This document shows, piece by piece, positions 1 through 8,132 of a DNA stretch of 8,500 bases (within the stretch, counting starts at the first letter, position 1; every line of letters begins with the position of its first letter). The stretch comes from Pseudomonadota bacterium (GTDB lineage Bacteria; Pseudomonadota; Gammaproteobacteria; Xanthomonadales; Xanthomonadaceae), in assembly GCA_023425225.1 (NCBI GenBank), contig JAFADB010000261.1, positions 1 to 8,500 on the forward strand. Reading direction: 5' to 3'. The notes beneath the pieces are model-generated. The model was not told the DNA's origin, ran no database searches, and saw nothing but the letters and a program-made list of their open reading frames with translations. A program made the translations under genes and the position numbers.

Positions 1-2
1 AA

Positions 3-197
3 TCCTGGGGCCTGTGGCGCGCCAAGGTCTGGGCATCGTGGCTGGGCTGCGCCTCGGCCGCGATCTACCTGCCCTTCGACATCTACGCCATCGTCCACCA
101 CCCCGGCGGGACCGCATGGGCGGTGCTCGCGGTCAACCTGCTGGTGGTGGCGGTACTGGCGCGGGACATCGTCCGGCGCCGCAGTGGCCTGCGCTGA
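3..197 (+). CDS. C-terminal fragment of a small membrane protein, probably DUF2127 family
   Basis: The window opens inside a reading frame that ends with TGA at 195-197, leaving 64 visible residues; the start lies before the window. The visible part has a hydrophobic stretch, then YLPFDIYAIVHHPG, then a second hydrophobic helix (AWAVLAVNLLVVAVLA) and a basic tail ending RRRSGLR. An aromatic/acidic 'YLPFEIYEL..HP' turn followed by a last helix containing Asn is, from memory, typical of the end of DUF2127 predicted membrane proteins. No function is known to me for that family. The basic tail after the last helix suggests a cytoplasmic C-terminus. It runs in the same direction as the amidase gene 113 bases downstream. 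The family call is tentative because only the last helices are present; another small multi-helix protein is possible. Confidence 0.55.
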   Translation, partial: SWGLWRAKVWASWLGCASAAIYLPFDIYAIVHHPGGTAWAVLAVNLLVVAVLARDIVRRRSGLR

Positions 198-310
198 CCG
201 TCGTCCGCGGCGGCCCGGCCGGCCATCCCCGCCACACGGTTGCACCGGCTGCTTGCCGCCGGTGGACGTCACGTCCTAACCTGCCTCATCCCCACTGGAC
301 GGACCACGCC

Positions 311-1930
311 ATGCGCCTGGCCCTGCTGCTCCCGATCGCCGCACTGGTCGCCGCGGCCAGCCAGACCATCGCCACCGCGCAGCCTTCGCCATCCGCGGAC
401 GCCAGCGGCCACGAATTCCCGTACGCGGAAGCGGACATCGCCACGCTGCAGGCGCACATGGCCGCCGGCGAGCTGGACAGCCTCACCCTCACCCGTGCCT
501 ACCTGCAGCGCATCGCCCAGGTGGATCGCGCCGGGCCGCGCCTGAACGCGATCATCGAGCTCAACCCCGATGCGCTGAAGGAAGCCGCAGCGCTGGACGG
601 GGAACGGCGCCGCGGCCGCCTGCGCGGCCCGCTGCACGGCATCCCGCTGCTGCTCAAGGACAACATCGACGCCACGCCGATGAGCAACAGCGCCGGATCG
701 CTGGCCCTGGCCGGCTTCCGCCCGGCCGACGACGCCTATCTGGTGCGGCGCCTGCGCGCGGCCGGCGCGGTGATCCTGGGCAAGACCAACCTCAGCGAAT
801 GGGCCAACTTCCGCTCGACCCACTCCACCTCCGGCTGGAGCGCGCGCGGCGGGCAGACGCGCAACCCCTACGTGCTGGACCGCAATCCCTGCGGCTCCAG
901 TTCCGGTACCGGCGTTGCGGTATCGGCGAACCTGGCCGCCGCCGGCATCGGCACCGAGACCGACGGCAGCATCGTCTGCCCGGCCGCGGTCAACGGCGTG
1001 GTGGGCCTGAAGCCGACCGTGGGGCTGGTCAGCCGCGACGGCATCATCCCCATCTCCTTCAGCCAGGACACCGCCGGCCCGATGGCGCGCAGCGTGGCCG
1101 ACGCGGCCGTGCTGCTGACCGCGATGGCCGGCCGCGACGAGGCCGACCCGGCCACCGCGACCATGCCCGGCCGCGCCGTCTACGACTATGCTGCCCGCCT
1201 CGACCCGGACGCGCTGCGCGGCGCGCGCATCGGCGTGCTGCGCACCCGGCTCGACGAGGATCCGGTCATCGCCCTGCAGATGCGAGCGGCCGTGCAGGTC
1301 CTGCGCGATGCCGGCGCCACCGTGGTCGAGGCGCAGATCCCGACCCAGGGCCAATGGGACGAGGCCGAGCTGCAGGTACTGCTGCACGAGTTCAAGGCCG
1401 GTCTGGAACGCTACCTGGCCGGCCACCAGGCGCCGGTGACCACGCTGGCAGGACTGATCGCGTTCAACCAGGAGCACGCCAACGACGAGATGCCCCACTT
1501 CGGCCAGGAACTGTTCGAGCAGGCGCAGGCCACCAGCGGCCTGGCCGATCCGGACTACATCCGCGCGCGCACGCTGGCGCGGCGACTGGCCGGCCCGGAA
1601 GGCATCGACGCGGCACTGGCGGCGCAACGCCTGGACGCCCTGATCGCGCCGACCACCGGCCCGGCCTGGCGGACCGATCCGGTCCACGGCGACGACTTCC
1701 CCGGCGCCGGCTATGGCGCCGCCGCCGTGGCCGGCTATCCCAGCCTGAGCGTGCCGATGGGCGCCAGCAACGGCCTGCCGCTGGGGCTGCTGTTCATGGG
1801 CACCGCCTGGAGCGAGCCACGGCTGATCCAGCTCGGCTACGCCTACGAGCAGCTGACGCAGGCACGCAGGCCGCCGCGCTTCCTGCCCACGCTGCCGCCC
1901 ACGCCTGCCACGGACGGCCGCAAGCAATAG
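311..1930 (+). CDS. pam: Secreted peptide amidase, amidase-signature family (Pam homologue)
   Basis: A 539-residue amidase-signature enzyme predicted to hydrolyse amide bonds. The closest relative I recall is S. maltophilia peptide amidase, which removes the C-terminal amide from peptides. Residues 1-23 form a signal peptide (MRLALLLPIAALVAAAS, likely cleavage after ATA at 23), so the enzyme should act outside the cytoplasm. The Ser-cisSer-Lys triad is visible: Lys116 in LLLKDNID, Ser196 in CGSSSGTG and Ser220 in TETDGSIVCP. The 24-residue gap between the serines matches FAAH (217/241) and Pam (202/226). Long stretches such as GLKPTVGLVSRDGIIP and LLFMGTAWSEP also match Pam as I remember it. 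The ATG at 311 is chosen because it begins the signal peptide; the frame is open upstream to position 14 but has no protein-like content. No strong ribosome binding site is seen. Substrate range is inferred. Confidence 0.92.
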   Translation: MRLALLLPIAALVAAASQTIATAQPSPSADASGHEFPYAEADIATLQAHMAAGELDSLTLTRAYLQRIAQVDRAGPRLNAIIELNPDALKEAAALDGERRRGRLRGPLHGIPLLLKDNIDATPMSNSAGSLALAGFRPADDAYLVRRLRAAGAVILGKTNLSEWANFRSTHSTSGWSARGGQTRNPYVLDRNPCGSSSGTGVAVSANLAAAGIGTETDGSIVCPAAVNGVVGLKPTVGLVSRDGIIPISFSQDTAGPMARSVADAAVLLTAMAGRDEADPATATMPGRAVYDYAARLDPDALRGARIGVLRTRLDEDPVIALQMRAAVQVLRDAGATVVEAQIPTQGQWDEAELQVLLHEFKAGLERYLAGHQAPVTTLAGLIAFNQEHANDEMPHFGQELFEQAQATSGLADPDYIRARTLARRLAGPEGIDAALAAQRLDALIAPTTGPAWRTDPVHGDDFPGAGYGAAAVAGYPSLSVPMGASNGLPLGLLFMGTAWSEPRLIQLGYAYEQLTQARRPPRFLPTLPPTPATDGRKQ

Positions 1931-2057
1931 ATCGATCGCCGCACGTCCCAGAGATGGGGACTGCGTCATCCGCGACACGAACTCCCACGCAGGAACATCG
2001 CGACCGGATCTCCTTCCCAACCGGCAGGCCCCGGGACACCGGCCATTCGGCCGCTCC

Positions 2058-3212
2058 TCACGACCCGCCACCGGGTGCCGGCACGATCGCCGGCTCGCCA
2101 TCCTCGGCCCCGGGCGATCGCATCGACTGCGGATCGAGCCGCCGTGCCGGCCGCACCGCCGCCTCGCCCTGGTTGTCCTGGGTGGCGATCTGGGCCCGCA
2201 GCCGCGGCAAGGCATACGGATGCTCGCGGATCAGGTAATCGAGCATGCGCTCGCGCACGATGCAGCGCAGGTCGAACGCATCGCCCGAATTGCGGGCGCT
2301 CACCAGCAGGCGGATCTGGATGGTGGTCTCGCTGGTCTCGGTCACCTGGGTCACGCAGACGCGGCCATCCCACAGCGGCTCGCTGTGGCAGATGCGCTGC
2401 AGCTCGGCGCGCAGCTCCGGCAGCGGCGTGCGATAGTCCAGCCACAGGAAGGCGGTGCCCAGCAGCTCGGCGCTGCGGCGCGTCCAGTTCTGAAACGGGT
2501 TCTCGATGAACCAGGTCAGCGGCACGATCATCCGCCGCTCGTCCCAGATCCGCACCACCACGTAGGCGCTGCCGATCTCCTCGATCCGCCCCCACTCGCC
2601 TTCCACGATGACCACGTCATCGAGCCGGATCGGCTGGGTCAGCGCGATCTGCAAGCCGGCGATCAGATTGCCGAACACCGGCTTGGCAGCGATACCGGCG
2701 ACCAGGCCGATGATGCCGGCCGACGCCAGCAACGTCGTGCCGATCTGCCGCACCGCAGGGAAGGTCAGCAGCACCAGCGAGGCGCCGACCAGGATGATCG
2801 CCCCCATCAGCACCCGGCTCAGCACCCGGGTCTGGGTCTGGATGCGCCGCGCCTGCAGGTTGTCGGCCACCTCCATGGGATGGCTGCGCAGGATCGCCGC
2901 CTCGCCGGCCGCGACCGCGCGCACCAGCAGCCAGGTCAGGCAGCCGACCATGAAGATGCGCAGGGCATGGATCGCCATCTGCAGCATCCGCCCTTCCAGC
3001 GGCGTGGCTTCCAGCGCGAAGATCAGCAGCAGGGCCGGCACGGCGAAGGCCAGCGGCACGGTGACGACGCGCAGCACGCGCGCGCGCCGATAGTCGCGGC
3101 CCTCCATGCGCCGGGCCACCGAAAGCAGCAGCCACCAGGCGAGCAGGCCGCAGGCCAGCGCGGCTCCGATCGGCAGCGCATAGGCAGTGAAAAGCTCCCA
3201 GTCGTAGCTCAA
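2058..3212 (-). CDS. MscS-family mechanosensitive ion channel protein
   Basis: A 384-residue membrane channel of the small-conductance mechanosensitive family, expected to open under membrane tension and release solutes during hypo-osmotic shock. Five hydrophobic segments lie at about residues 10-31, 47-67, 79-102, 134-150 and 155-192. The last is the pore helix, rich in Gly and Ala (LLASAGIIGLVAGIAAKP) and followed by NLIAGLQIALTQPIRLDD, which aligns with the MscS TM3 end. A beta domain follows (VEGEWGRIEEI, then PLTWFIENPFQNWTR at 231-245), then a mixed cytoplasmic domain to about 345 and a probably disordered tail (residues 350-384, rich in Pro, Gly and Ala). More helices than E. coli MscS (three) place it with the larger YbdG/MSL-like members. 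The start is TTG, supported by a strong ribosome binding site. It lies 85 bases downstream of the DAHP synthase on the same strand. Confidence 0.94.
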   Translation of the reverse strand: MSYDWELFTAYALPIGAALACGLLAWWLLLSVARRMEGRDYRRARVLRVVTVPLAFAVPALLLIFALEATPLEGRMLQMAIHALRIFMVGCLTWLLVRAVAAGEAAILRSHPMEVADNLQARRIQTQTRVLSRVLMGAIILVGASLVLLTFPAVRQIGTTLLASAGIIGLVAGIAAKPVFGNLIAGLQIALTQPIRLDDVVIVEGEWGRIEEIGSAYVVVRIWDERRMIVPLTWFIENPFQNWTRRSAELLGTAFLWLDYRTPLPELRAELQRICHSEPLWDGRVCVTQVTETSETTIQIRLLVSARNSGDAFDLRCIVRERMLDYLIREHPYALPRLRAQIATQDNQGEAAVRPARRLDPQSMRSPGAEDGEPAIVPAPGGGS

Positions 3213-3219
3213 GACGTGG

Positions 3220-3225
3220 CCTCCT
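3220..3225 (-). promoter_or_regulatory. Shine-Dalgarno of the mscS-type gene
   Basis: Minus-strand AGGAGG lies 7 bases before TTG at 3212-3210. This near-ideal site decides the unusual TTG start: the first in-frame ATG (residue 36) would remove the first membrane helix. The arm ACAGGA that contains most of the site (3222-3227) is complementary to TCCTGT 16 bases upstream (minus-strand bases at 3249-3244), so a 6-bp stem could partly mask it. That masking is inference. Confidence 0.8.
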
Positions 3226-3297
3226 GTCGGACGGAACGGCCCTACAGGATGCAGCAGCGGCGATGAGCGCGGCGTCGTGCCGCTCCTGCCTGCGGCC

Positions 3298-4698
<1,401 letters not shown>

Positions 4699-4746
4699 TG
4701 CGGGGTCCGGCAGCGGAAAGGGGAAAGGACGCGACGGCACGCCGCC

Positions 4747-5265
4747 TCAATACATCAATCGTTGCTTGCGCACGCGGAAGCCGGCATACAGTGCCCACAG
4801 CGCCAGCACGATGAACCAGGCCAGGCTCCACATCGGCATCGTCATGCCCAGGAAGCGCCAGTCGATCGCACCGCAATCGCCGGTCCCGGTGAGGACCGTG
4901 CGCAGCACTTCCAGCGGTCCCATCGTCTCGCGCAGGAAACTCAGCGGCGGGCCGCACGAGGCCATCGCATCCTGCGGCATCACCTGCAGCCACACGTGAC
5001 GGCCGGCGACGCCGATGCCGGCCAGTGCCGGGAGCAACGCAAGCACGCCATAGACCTTGCGCGCCCAAGGACGGCGCGGGCCGTGCAAGGCGCCGAGCAG
5101 GAACACCAGCCCGAGGCCGGCGAACGCCAGCCGCTGCAGGATGCACTTGGGACACGGCTCCAGGCCGTCGTGCAACTGCAGGAACACCGCGTAACCCAGC
5201 AATGCCGCGCACACCAGGAAGCCGAGCAGGAACTGGGCACGAAAGCCCCAGCGGAACGGATTCAT
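4747..5265 (-). CDS. dsbB: Disulfide bond formation protein DsbB
   Basis: Inner-membrane quinone reductase that reoxidises periplasmic DsbA and passes electrons to ubiquinone. 172 residues, usual for the family. Four hydrophobic helices lie at about 11-30, 42-60, 71-88 and 143-162. The first periplasmic loop carries the redox pair Cys38-Pro-Lys-Cys41, and the second carries Cys104 (ASCGPPLSF) and Cys131 (TGDCGAIDW), matching the four essential cysteines of E. coli (41, 44, 104, 130). Arg45, four residues after the second Cys, matches E. coli Arg48, implicated in quinone interaction. The ATG at 5265 is chosen because it gives MNPFRWGFRAQFLLGF just before the first helix and lies about 24 bases after a predicted transcription start; the frame is open further up to 5346, but that extension would include the promoter. 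It is first in a possible dsbB-DAHP synthase-mscS transcript. No dsbA is in view. Confidence 0.97.
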   Translation of the reverse strand: MNPFRWGFRAQFLLGFLVCAALLGYAVFLQLHDGLEPCPKCILQRLAFAGLGLVFLLGALHGPRRPWARKVYGVLALLPALAGIGVAGRHVWLQVMPQDAMASCGPPLSFLRETMGPLEVLRTVLTGTGDCGAIDWRFLGMTMPMWSLAWFIVLALWALYAGFRVRKQRLMY

Positions 5266-5295
5266 CGAACGGCACTCGTGCGGGACATGCGCCGC

Positions 5296-5323
5296 ATTAT
5301 CGGCCATTGCCGTGCGATGTCGA
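5296..5323 (-). promoter_or_regulatory. Sigma70-like promoter for dsbB
   Basis: On the minus strand a -35 box TCGACA (5318-5323, five of six consensus bases) is separated by 16 bases from a -10 box GATAAT (5296-5301, five of six). Transcription would start near 5289, giving a leader of about 24 bases before the dsbB ATG at 5265. It lies just past the alpha-operon terminator, which fits an independent transcription unit. AT-rich hexamers of this quality are rare in this GC-rich sequence, but the call rests on pattern only. Confidence 0.65.
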
Positions 5324-5353
5324 ACCCCGCGACGCCCCATGCGCACATGCCCA

Positions 5354-5384
5354 AACAGAAAAGGCCCGGCATGTGCCGGGCCTT
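5354..5384 (-). terminator. Rho-independent terminator of the alpha operon
   Basis: A perfect inverted repeat AAGGCCCGGCA (5361-5371) / TGCCGGGCCTT (5374-5384) gives a 9- to 11-bp GC-rich stem with a 2- to 4-base loop. On the minus strand it is followed by TTTTCTGTTT, the U-rich tract of an intrinsic terminator; on the plus strand the following bases (CGCTG) have no T-run, so it works for the minus strand. The stem begins 28 bases after the rplQ stop at 5413. Confidence 0.92.
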
Positions 5385-5412
5385 CGCTGATGCATTTGCG
5401 GAATGTGGACGA

Positions 5413-5796
5413 TTACTCGGCCACTTCCTCGGCCACGGCCGGGCGGTCGACCAGCTCGACATACGCCATCGGCGCGTTGTCGCCGGCGCGGAAGCCGCAC
5501 TTGAGGATGCGCAGGTAGCCGCCGGGACGGCCCTGGTAACGCGGGCCCAGCTCGACGAACAGCTTGCCCACCGCTTCCTTGTCGCGCAGGCGCGCGAAGG
5601 CCAGGCGGCGATTGGCGACGCCATCGACCTTGGCCATGGTGATCAGCGGCTCGGCGACGCGACGCAGCTCCTTGGCCTTGGGCAGCGTGGTCTTGATCAG
5701 TTCGTGCTTGAACAGCGAGGCGGCCATGTTCTTGAACATCGCTTCGCGGTGGGCACTGGTACGGTTGAACTTGCGTCCGGATTTCTGGTGGCGCAT
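5413..5796 (-). CDS. rplQ: 50S ribosomal protein L17
   Basis: Large-subunit ribosomal protein, 127 residues, the same length as E. coli L17. The N-terminus MRHQKSGRKFNRTSAHREAM, the middle KTTLPKAKELRRVAEPLIT and the segment RILKCGFRAGDNAPMAYVELVDR are nearly identical to E. coli as I recall it; the tail (PAVAEEVAE) is the usual variable end. ATG at 5796 has AGGAA about 9 bases upstream. It is the last gene of the alpha operon, followed by a strong terminator. Unusually, it is separated from rpoA by 234 bases, against 12-54 bases at the other joints, so its expression may be set partly apart from the rest. Confidence 0.99.
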   Translation of the reverse strand: MRHQKSGRKFNRTSAHREAMFKNMAASLFKHELIKTTLPKAKELRRVAEPLITMAKVDGVANRRLAFARLRDKEAVGKLFVELGPRYQGRPGGYLRILKCGFRAGDNAPMAYVELVDRPAVAEEVAE

Positions 5797-5883
5797 GGGA
5801 ATGGATTCCTATCTGTGAATGTTGGAACTGCTGTACTTCGCTGTCGCCGTCCTGGCGCTGGTAGTGGACTGCGGATGGCCCAA

Positions 5884-6017
5884 AGCCGGCACTCCCTGGC
5901 CGGCTGGCGTCGCGGACCTTCGGTCCGTCGGCGTCGGCGGGGTTGCGGCGGCTCGCGCCGACCGCACCCTGCTCTTCACGCCGATCCCCGCACGGGCCAG
6001 GCCCACGCGGGGATCGG
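5884..6017 (-). other. rpoA-rplQ spacer with three inverted repeats
   Basis: The 234-base spacer (5797-6030) holds three clean inverted repeats. The largest is CCGATCCCCGC (5981-5991) with GCGGGGATCGG (6007-6017), 11 bp, enclosing a second small stem GGGC/GCCC (5994-5997/6001-6004); it lies 13 bases after the rpoA stop. Next are CGGACC/GGTCCG (5913-5918/5922-5927, 3-base loop) and AGCCGGC/GCCGGCT (5884-5890/5899-5905, 8-base loop). None has a T-run on either strand, so they are not ordinary intrinsic terminators. They could slow transcription, protect rpoA mRNA or be a processing site; an inserted dispersed repeat is the other reading. Open frames on both strands across it show no recognisable protein. 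Confidence 0.55.
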
Positions 6018-6030
6018 ATTCACTGCATCA

Positions 6031-7029
6031 TCAGCCGAGCATGCCGTGCTGGGCGACACCGGCCGGCGGCCAGTTCTCCAGCTTCATGCCCAGGGAAAGG
6101 CCGCGCTGGGCGAGCACTTCCTTGATCTCGGTAAGCGACTTCTTGCCCAGGTTCGGGGTCTTGAGCAGCTCGACCTCGGTCTTCTGGATCAGGTCGCCGA
6201 TGTAGTAGATGCTCTCGGCCTTGAGGCAGTTGGCCGAACGCACCGTCAGCTCCAGATCGTCGATCGGGCGCAGCAGCACCGGATCCACGCCGCCGGTGGC
6301 CGGCTTGGGCGCACCGCGGTCGCGATGGGTGAAGTCACCGAACACCGACAGCTGGTCGCTGAGGATGTCGGCGGCGGTGCGCACGGCTTCCTCGGCATCG
6401 ATCGTGCCGTTGGTCTCGATGTCCAGCACCAGCTTGTCCAGGTCGGTGCGCTGCTCGACGCGGGCGGCCTCGACCGAATAGGCAACGCGGCGGACCGGCG
6501 AGAACGACGCGTCCAGCATCAGCCGGCCGATCGTGCGGGTCTCCTCGTCCGGACGACGGCGCGCGGCCGCCGGCTGGTAGCCGAAGCCACGCTCGATCTT
6601 CAGGCGCATGTTCAACGCCGCATCCTTGGTCAGATGGCAGATCACGTGGTCGCCATTGAGGATCTCGACGTTGTGGTCGGTCTTGATGTCGGCGGCAGTG
6701 ACCGTGCCCGGCCCCTGCTTGGTCAGCGACAGCGTGGCGCTGTCGCCGCTGTGCATGCGGATGGCGACATCCTTGAGGTTCAGCAGGACTTCCAGCACGT
6801 CCTCCTGCAGCCCCTCGACCGTGGTGTACTCATGCAGCACGCCGTCGATCTCGACTTCGGTGATGGCGAAGCCCGGGATCGAGGACAGCAGCACGCGGCG
6901 CAGGGCATTGCCCAGGGTGTGGCCATAACCGCGCTCCAAGGGCTCGATCACGACCTTGGCGCGGTTGTCGGTAAGGCGTTCGATCTGCGGACCACGAGGG
7001 CGCAGAACCTGGTTGGCGGTAACCGTCAT
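6031..7029 (-). CDS. rpoA: DNA-directed RNA polymerase subunit alpha
   Basis: Alpha subunit of RNA polymerase, 332 residues (E. coli 329). The N-terminal domain (about 10-235) makes the dimer that seeds assembly of beta and beta'; HTLGNALRRVLLSSIPG (38-53) includes the Arg pair needed for assembly. A linker of about 15 residues (236-249, rich in Gly, Pro and Arg) leads to the C-terminal domain (about 250-325), which contacts UP elements and activators. There, VRSANCLK puts Arg264 and Asn267 at the positions of E. coli DNA-binding Arg265 and Asn268, and TPNLGKKSLTEIK (291-303) carries the second DNA-contact region. ATG at 7029 has AGGAG 10 bases upstream and gives the conserved start MTVTANQVLRPRGPQ; an upstream in-frame TTG at 7077 is rejected. 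It lies between rpsD and rplQ as in other proteobacteria. Confidence 0.99.
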   Translation of the reverse strand: MTVTANQVLRPRGPQIERLTDNRAKVVIEPLERGYGHTLGNALRRVLLSSIPGFAITEVEIDGVLHEYTTVEGLQEDVLEVLLNLKDVAIRMHSGDSATLSLTKQGPGTVTAADIKTDHNVEILNGDHVICHLTKDAALNMRLKIERGFGYQPAAARRRPDEETRTIGRLMLDASFSPVRRVAYSVEAARVEQRTDLDKLVLDIETNGTIDAEEAVRTAADILSDQLSVFGDFTHRDRGAPKPATGGVDPVLLRPIDDLELTVRSANCLKAESIYYIGDLIQKTEVELLKTPNLGKKSLTEIKEVLAQRGLSLGMKLENWPPAGVAQHGMLG

Positions 7030-7049
7030 GTTGCGGGGTCTCCTGCGAA

Positions 7050-7069
7050 CCTCCGGTGCGACCCGGAGG
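7050..7069 (-). other. Hairpin between rpsD and rpoA
   Basis: A perfect 7-bp inverted repeat, CCTCCGG (7050-7056) and CCGGAGG (7063-7069), with a 6-base loop, fills much of the 54-base rpsD-rpoA gap. On the minus-strand transcript the 5' arm CCTCCGG could also pair with GGAG-type ribosome binding sequence such as the rpoA site AGGAG just downstream, so a switch between two pairings is conceivable. No T-run follows, so it is not a standard terminator. The structure is seen; the role is inferred. Confidence 0.5.
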
Positions 7070-7083
7070 CTCTCCAATGTGAA

Positions 7084-7713
7084 TTACTTCGAATACAACT
7101 CGACGATCAGCGCTTCGTTGATGTCCGAAGGCAGGTCGGCGCGATCCGGCACGGCCTTGAACACGCCGCTGAACTTCTTCGAATCCACTTCGACCCACGA
7201 CGGGTTCAGGTCGTGCTGCTCGGCCACGGTCAGGGCCTCCTGCACGCGCATCTGCTTCTGCGCCTTTTCGGACAGTTCGATCGCGTCGCCGGCCTTGACC
7301 TGGTACGAGGCCAGGTTCACCGACTTGCCGTTGACCAGCACGCCGCGGTGCGACACCAGCTGGCGCGCGGCCGGACGGGTGACGGCGAAGCCCATGCGGT
7401 AGACGACGTTGTCCAGGCGGGTTTCCAGCAGCTGCAGCAGGTTCTCGCCGGTATTGCCCTTCTTGGTCGAGGCCTTCTTGTAGTAGTTGCGGAACTGGCG
7501 CTCCAGCAGGCCGTAGATGCGCTTGACCTTCTGCTTCTCGCGCAGCTGGGTGGCGTAGTCGGACAGCTTGCCCTTGCGGGCGGTGGCGCCGTGCTGGCCG
7601 GGCTTCTGCTCCAGCTTGCACTTGGAATCCAGCGCACGCGCCGGGCTCTTGAGGGAAAGATCGACGCCTTCGCGGCGGGCGAGCTTGCAGGTAGGACCGA
7701 TATAACGAGCCAT
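7084..7713 (-). CDS. rpsD: 30S ribosomal protein S4
   Basis: Small-subunit assembly protein that binds the 5' domain of 16S rRNA; in E. coli it is also the translational repressor of the alpha operon. 209 residues (E. coli 206). The start MARYIGPTCKLARREG, the loop PGQHGA, LREKQKVKRIYGLLERQFRNYY and the S4 RNA-binding domain (about 97-160, with RLDNVVYRMGFAVTR and QLVSHRGVLVNG) are all typical, as is the end INEALIVELYSK. Cys9 and Cys32 are present but the other two cysteines of zinc-binding S4 proteins are not. ATG at 7713 has AAGGAG about 9 bases upstream; the stop codon of rpsK overlaps this site, so the two genes are probably translationally coupled (14-base gap). Confidence 0.99.
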   Translation of the reverse strand: MARYIGPTCKLARREGVDLSLKSPARALDSKCKLEQKPGQHGATARKGKLSDYATQLREKQKVKRIYGLLERQFRNYYKKASTKKGNTGENLLQLLETRLDNVVYRMGFAVTRPAARQLVSHRGVLVNGKSVNLASYQVKAGDAIELSEKAQKQMRVQEALTVAEQHDLNPSWVEVDSKKFSGVFKAVPDRADLPSDINEALIVELYSK

Positions 7714-7727
7714 TTCTTATCGCTCCT

Positions 7728-8120
7728 TTAGACGCGACGCTTCTTCGGCGGACGGCACCCGTTGTGCGGGATAGGCGTCACGTCGATGATGTTGATGATC
7801 TTGTAGCCGACGTTGTTCAACGAACGCACGGCCGACTCGCGGCCCGGACCCGGACCCTTGATGCGCACCTCCAGCGACTTCACGCCGTAATCCAGCGCGG
7901 CACGGCCGGCCTTCTCGGCGGCGACCTGGGCGGCGAACGGGGTCGACTTGCGCGAACCGCGGAAACCCGCGCCGCCGGAAGTCGCCCACGACAGCGCGTT
8001 GCCCTGGCGATCGGTGATGGTGACGATGGTGTTGTTGAAAGAAGCGTGGACGTGGGCGACGCCATCGGTGATGACGCGCTTGATCTTCTTCTTGGTTTTA
8101 GCAGCTGCTGGCTTGGCCAT
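7728..8120 (-). CDS. rpsK: 30S ribosomal protein S11
   Basis: Small-subunit platform protein that contacts 16S rRNA near the mRNA exit and the E site. 130 residues (E. coli 129). The N-terminus is a short Ala/Lys tail (MAKPAAAKTKKKIKR), followed by HVHASFNNTIVTITD, SWATSGGAGFRGSRKSTPFAAQ and the closing GPGPGRESAVRSLN and TPIPHNGCRPPKKRRV blocks. Asn120-Gly121 in the last block matches the Asn119-Gly site that is converted to isoaspartate in E. coli S11. ATG at 8120 has AGGGA 8 bases upstream. It follows rpsM by 12 bases and precedes rpsD by 14, in the standard alpha-operon order. Confidence 0.99.
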   Translation of the reverse strand: MAKPAAAKTKKKIKRVITDGVAHVHASFNNTIVTITDRQGNALSWATSGGAGFRGSRKSTPFAAQVAAEKAGRAALDYGVKSLEVRIKGPGPGRESAVRSLNNVGYKIINIIDVTPIPHNGCRPPKKRRV

Positions 8121-8132
8121 GATGTCTGTCCC

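Noticed and set aside
239..282. Promoter-like hexamers and a 7-bp hairpin upstream of the amidase
   Set aside because: The best pair (TTGCCG, 18 bases, TAACCT) matches consensus at only four and three of six positions. The hairpin CACCGGC/GCCGGTG (243-249/258-264) has no T-run. Neither is strong enough to annotate.
1945..1961. Small inverted repeat GTCCC/GGGAC between the convergent amidase and channel genes
   Set aside because: Only 5 bp with a 7-base loop and no T-run on either strand, so it is too weak to call a terminator.
1943..2001. Short minus-strand ORF (MFLRGSSCRG) with GGAG upstream, in the gap between amidase and channel
   Set aside because: Ten codons only, downstream of the channel stop, with nothing to set it apart from chance.
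269..2215. A 648-codon open frame on the minus strand over the amidase gene
   Set aside because: It is an antisense shadow of a clear Pam homologue with an intact triad and signal peptide. Its translation is Arg/Gly/Ala-rich without domains.
2220..3266. A 348-codon open frame on the plus strand over the channel gene
   Set aside because: It is antisense to a well supported MscS-type protein and has a His/Gln/Arg-rich composition typical of shadow frames in GC-rich DNA.
5819..6205. Plus-strand frame starting MLELLYFAVAVLALVVDCG in the rpoA-rplQ spacer
   Set aside because: The hydrophobic start resembles a small membrane protein, but the frame runs on antisense into rpoA, has no ribosome binding site and loses any protein-like character after about 25 residues.
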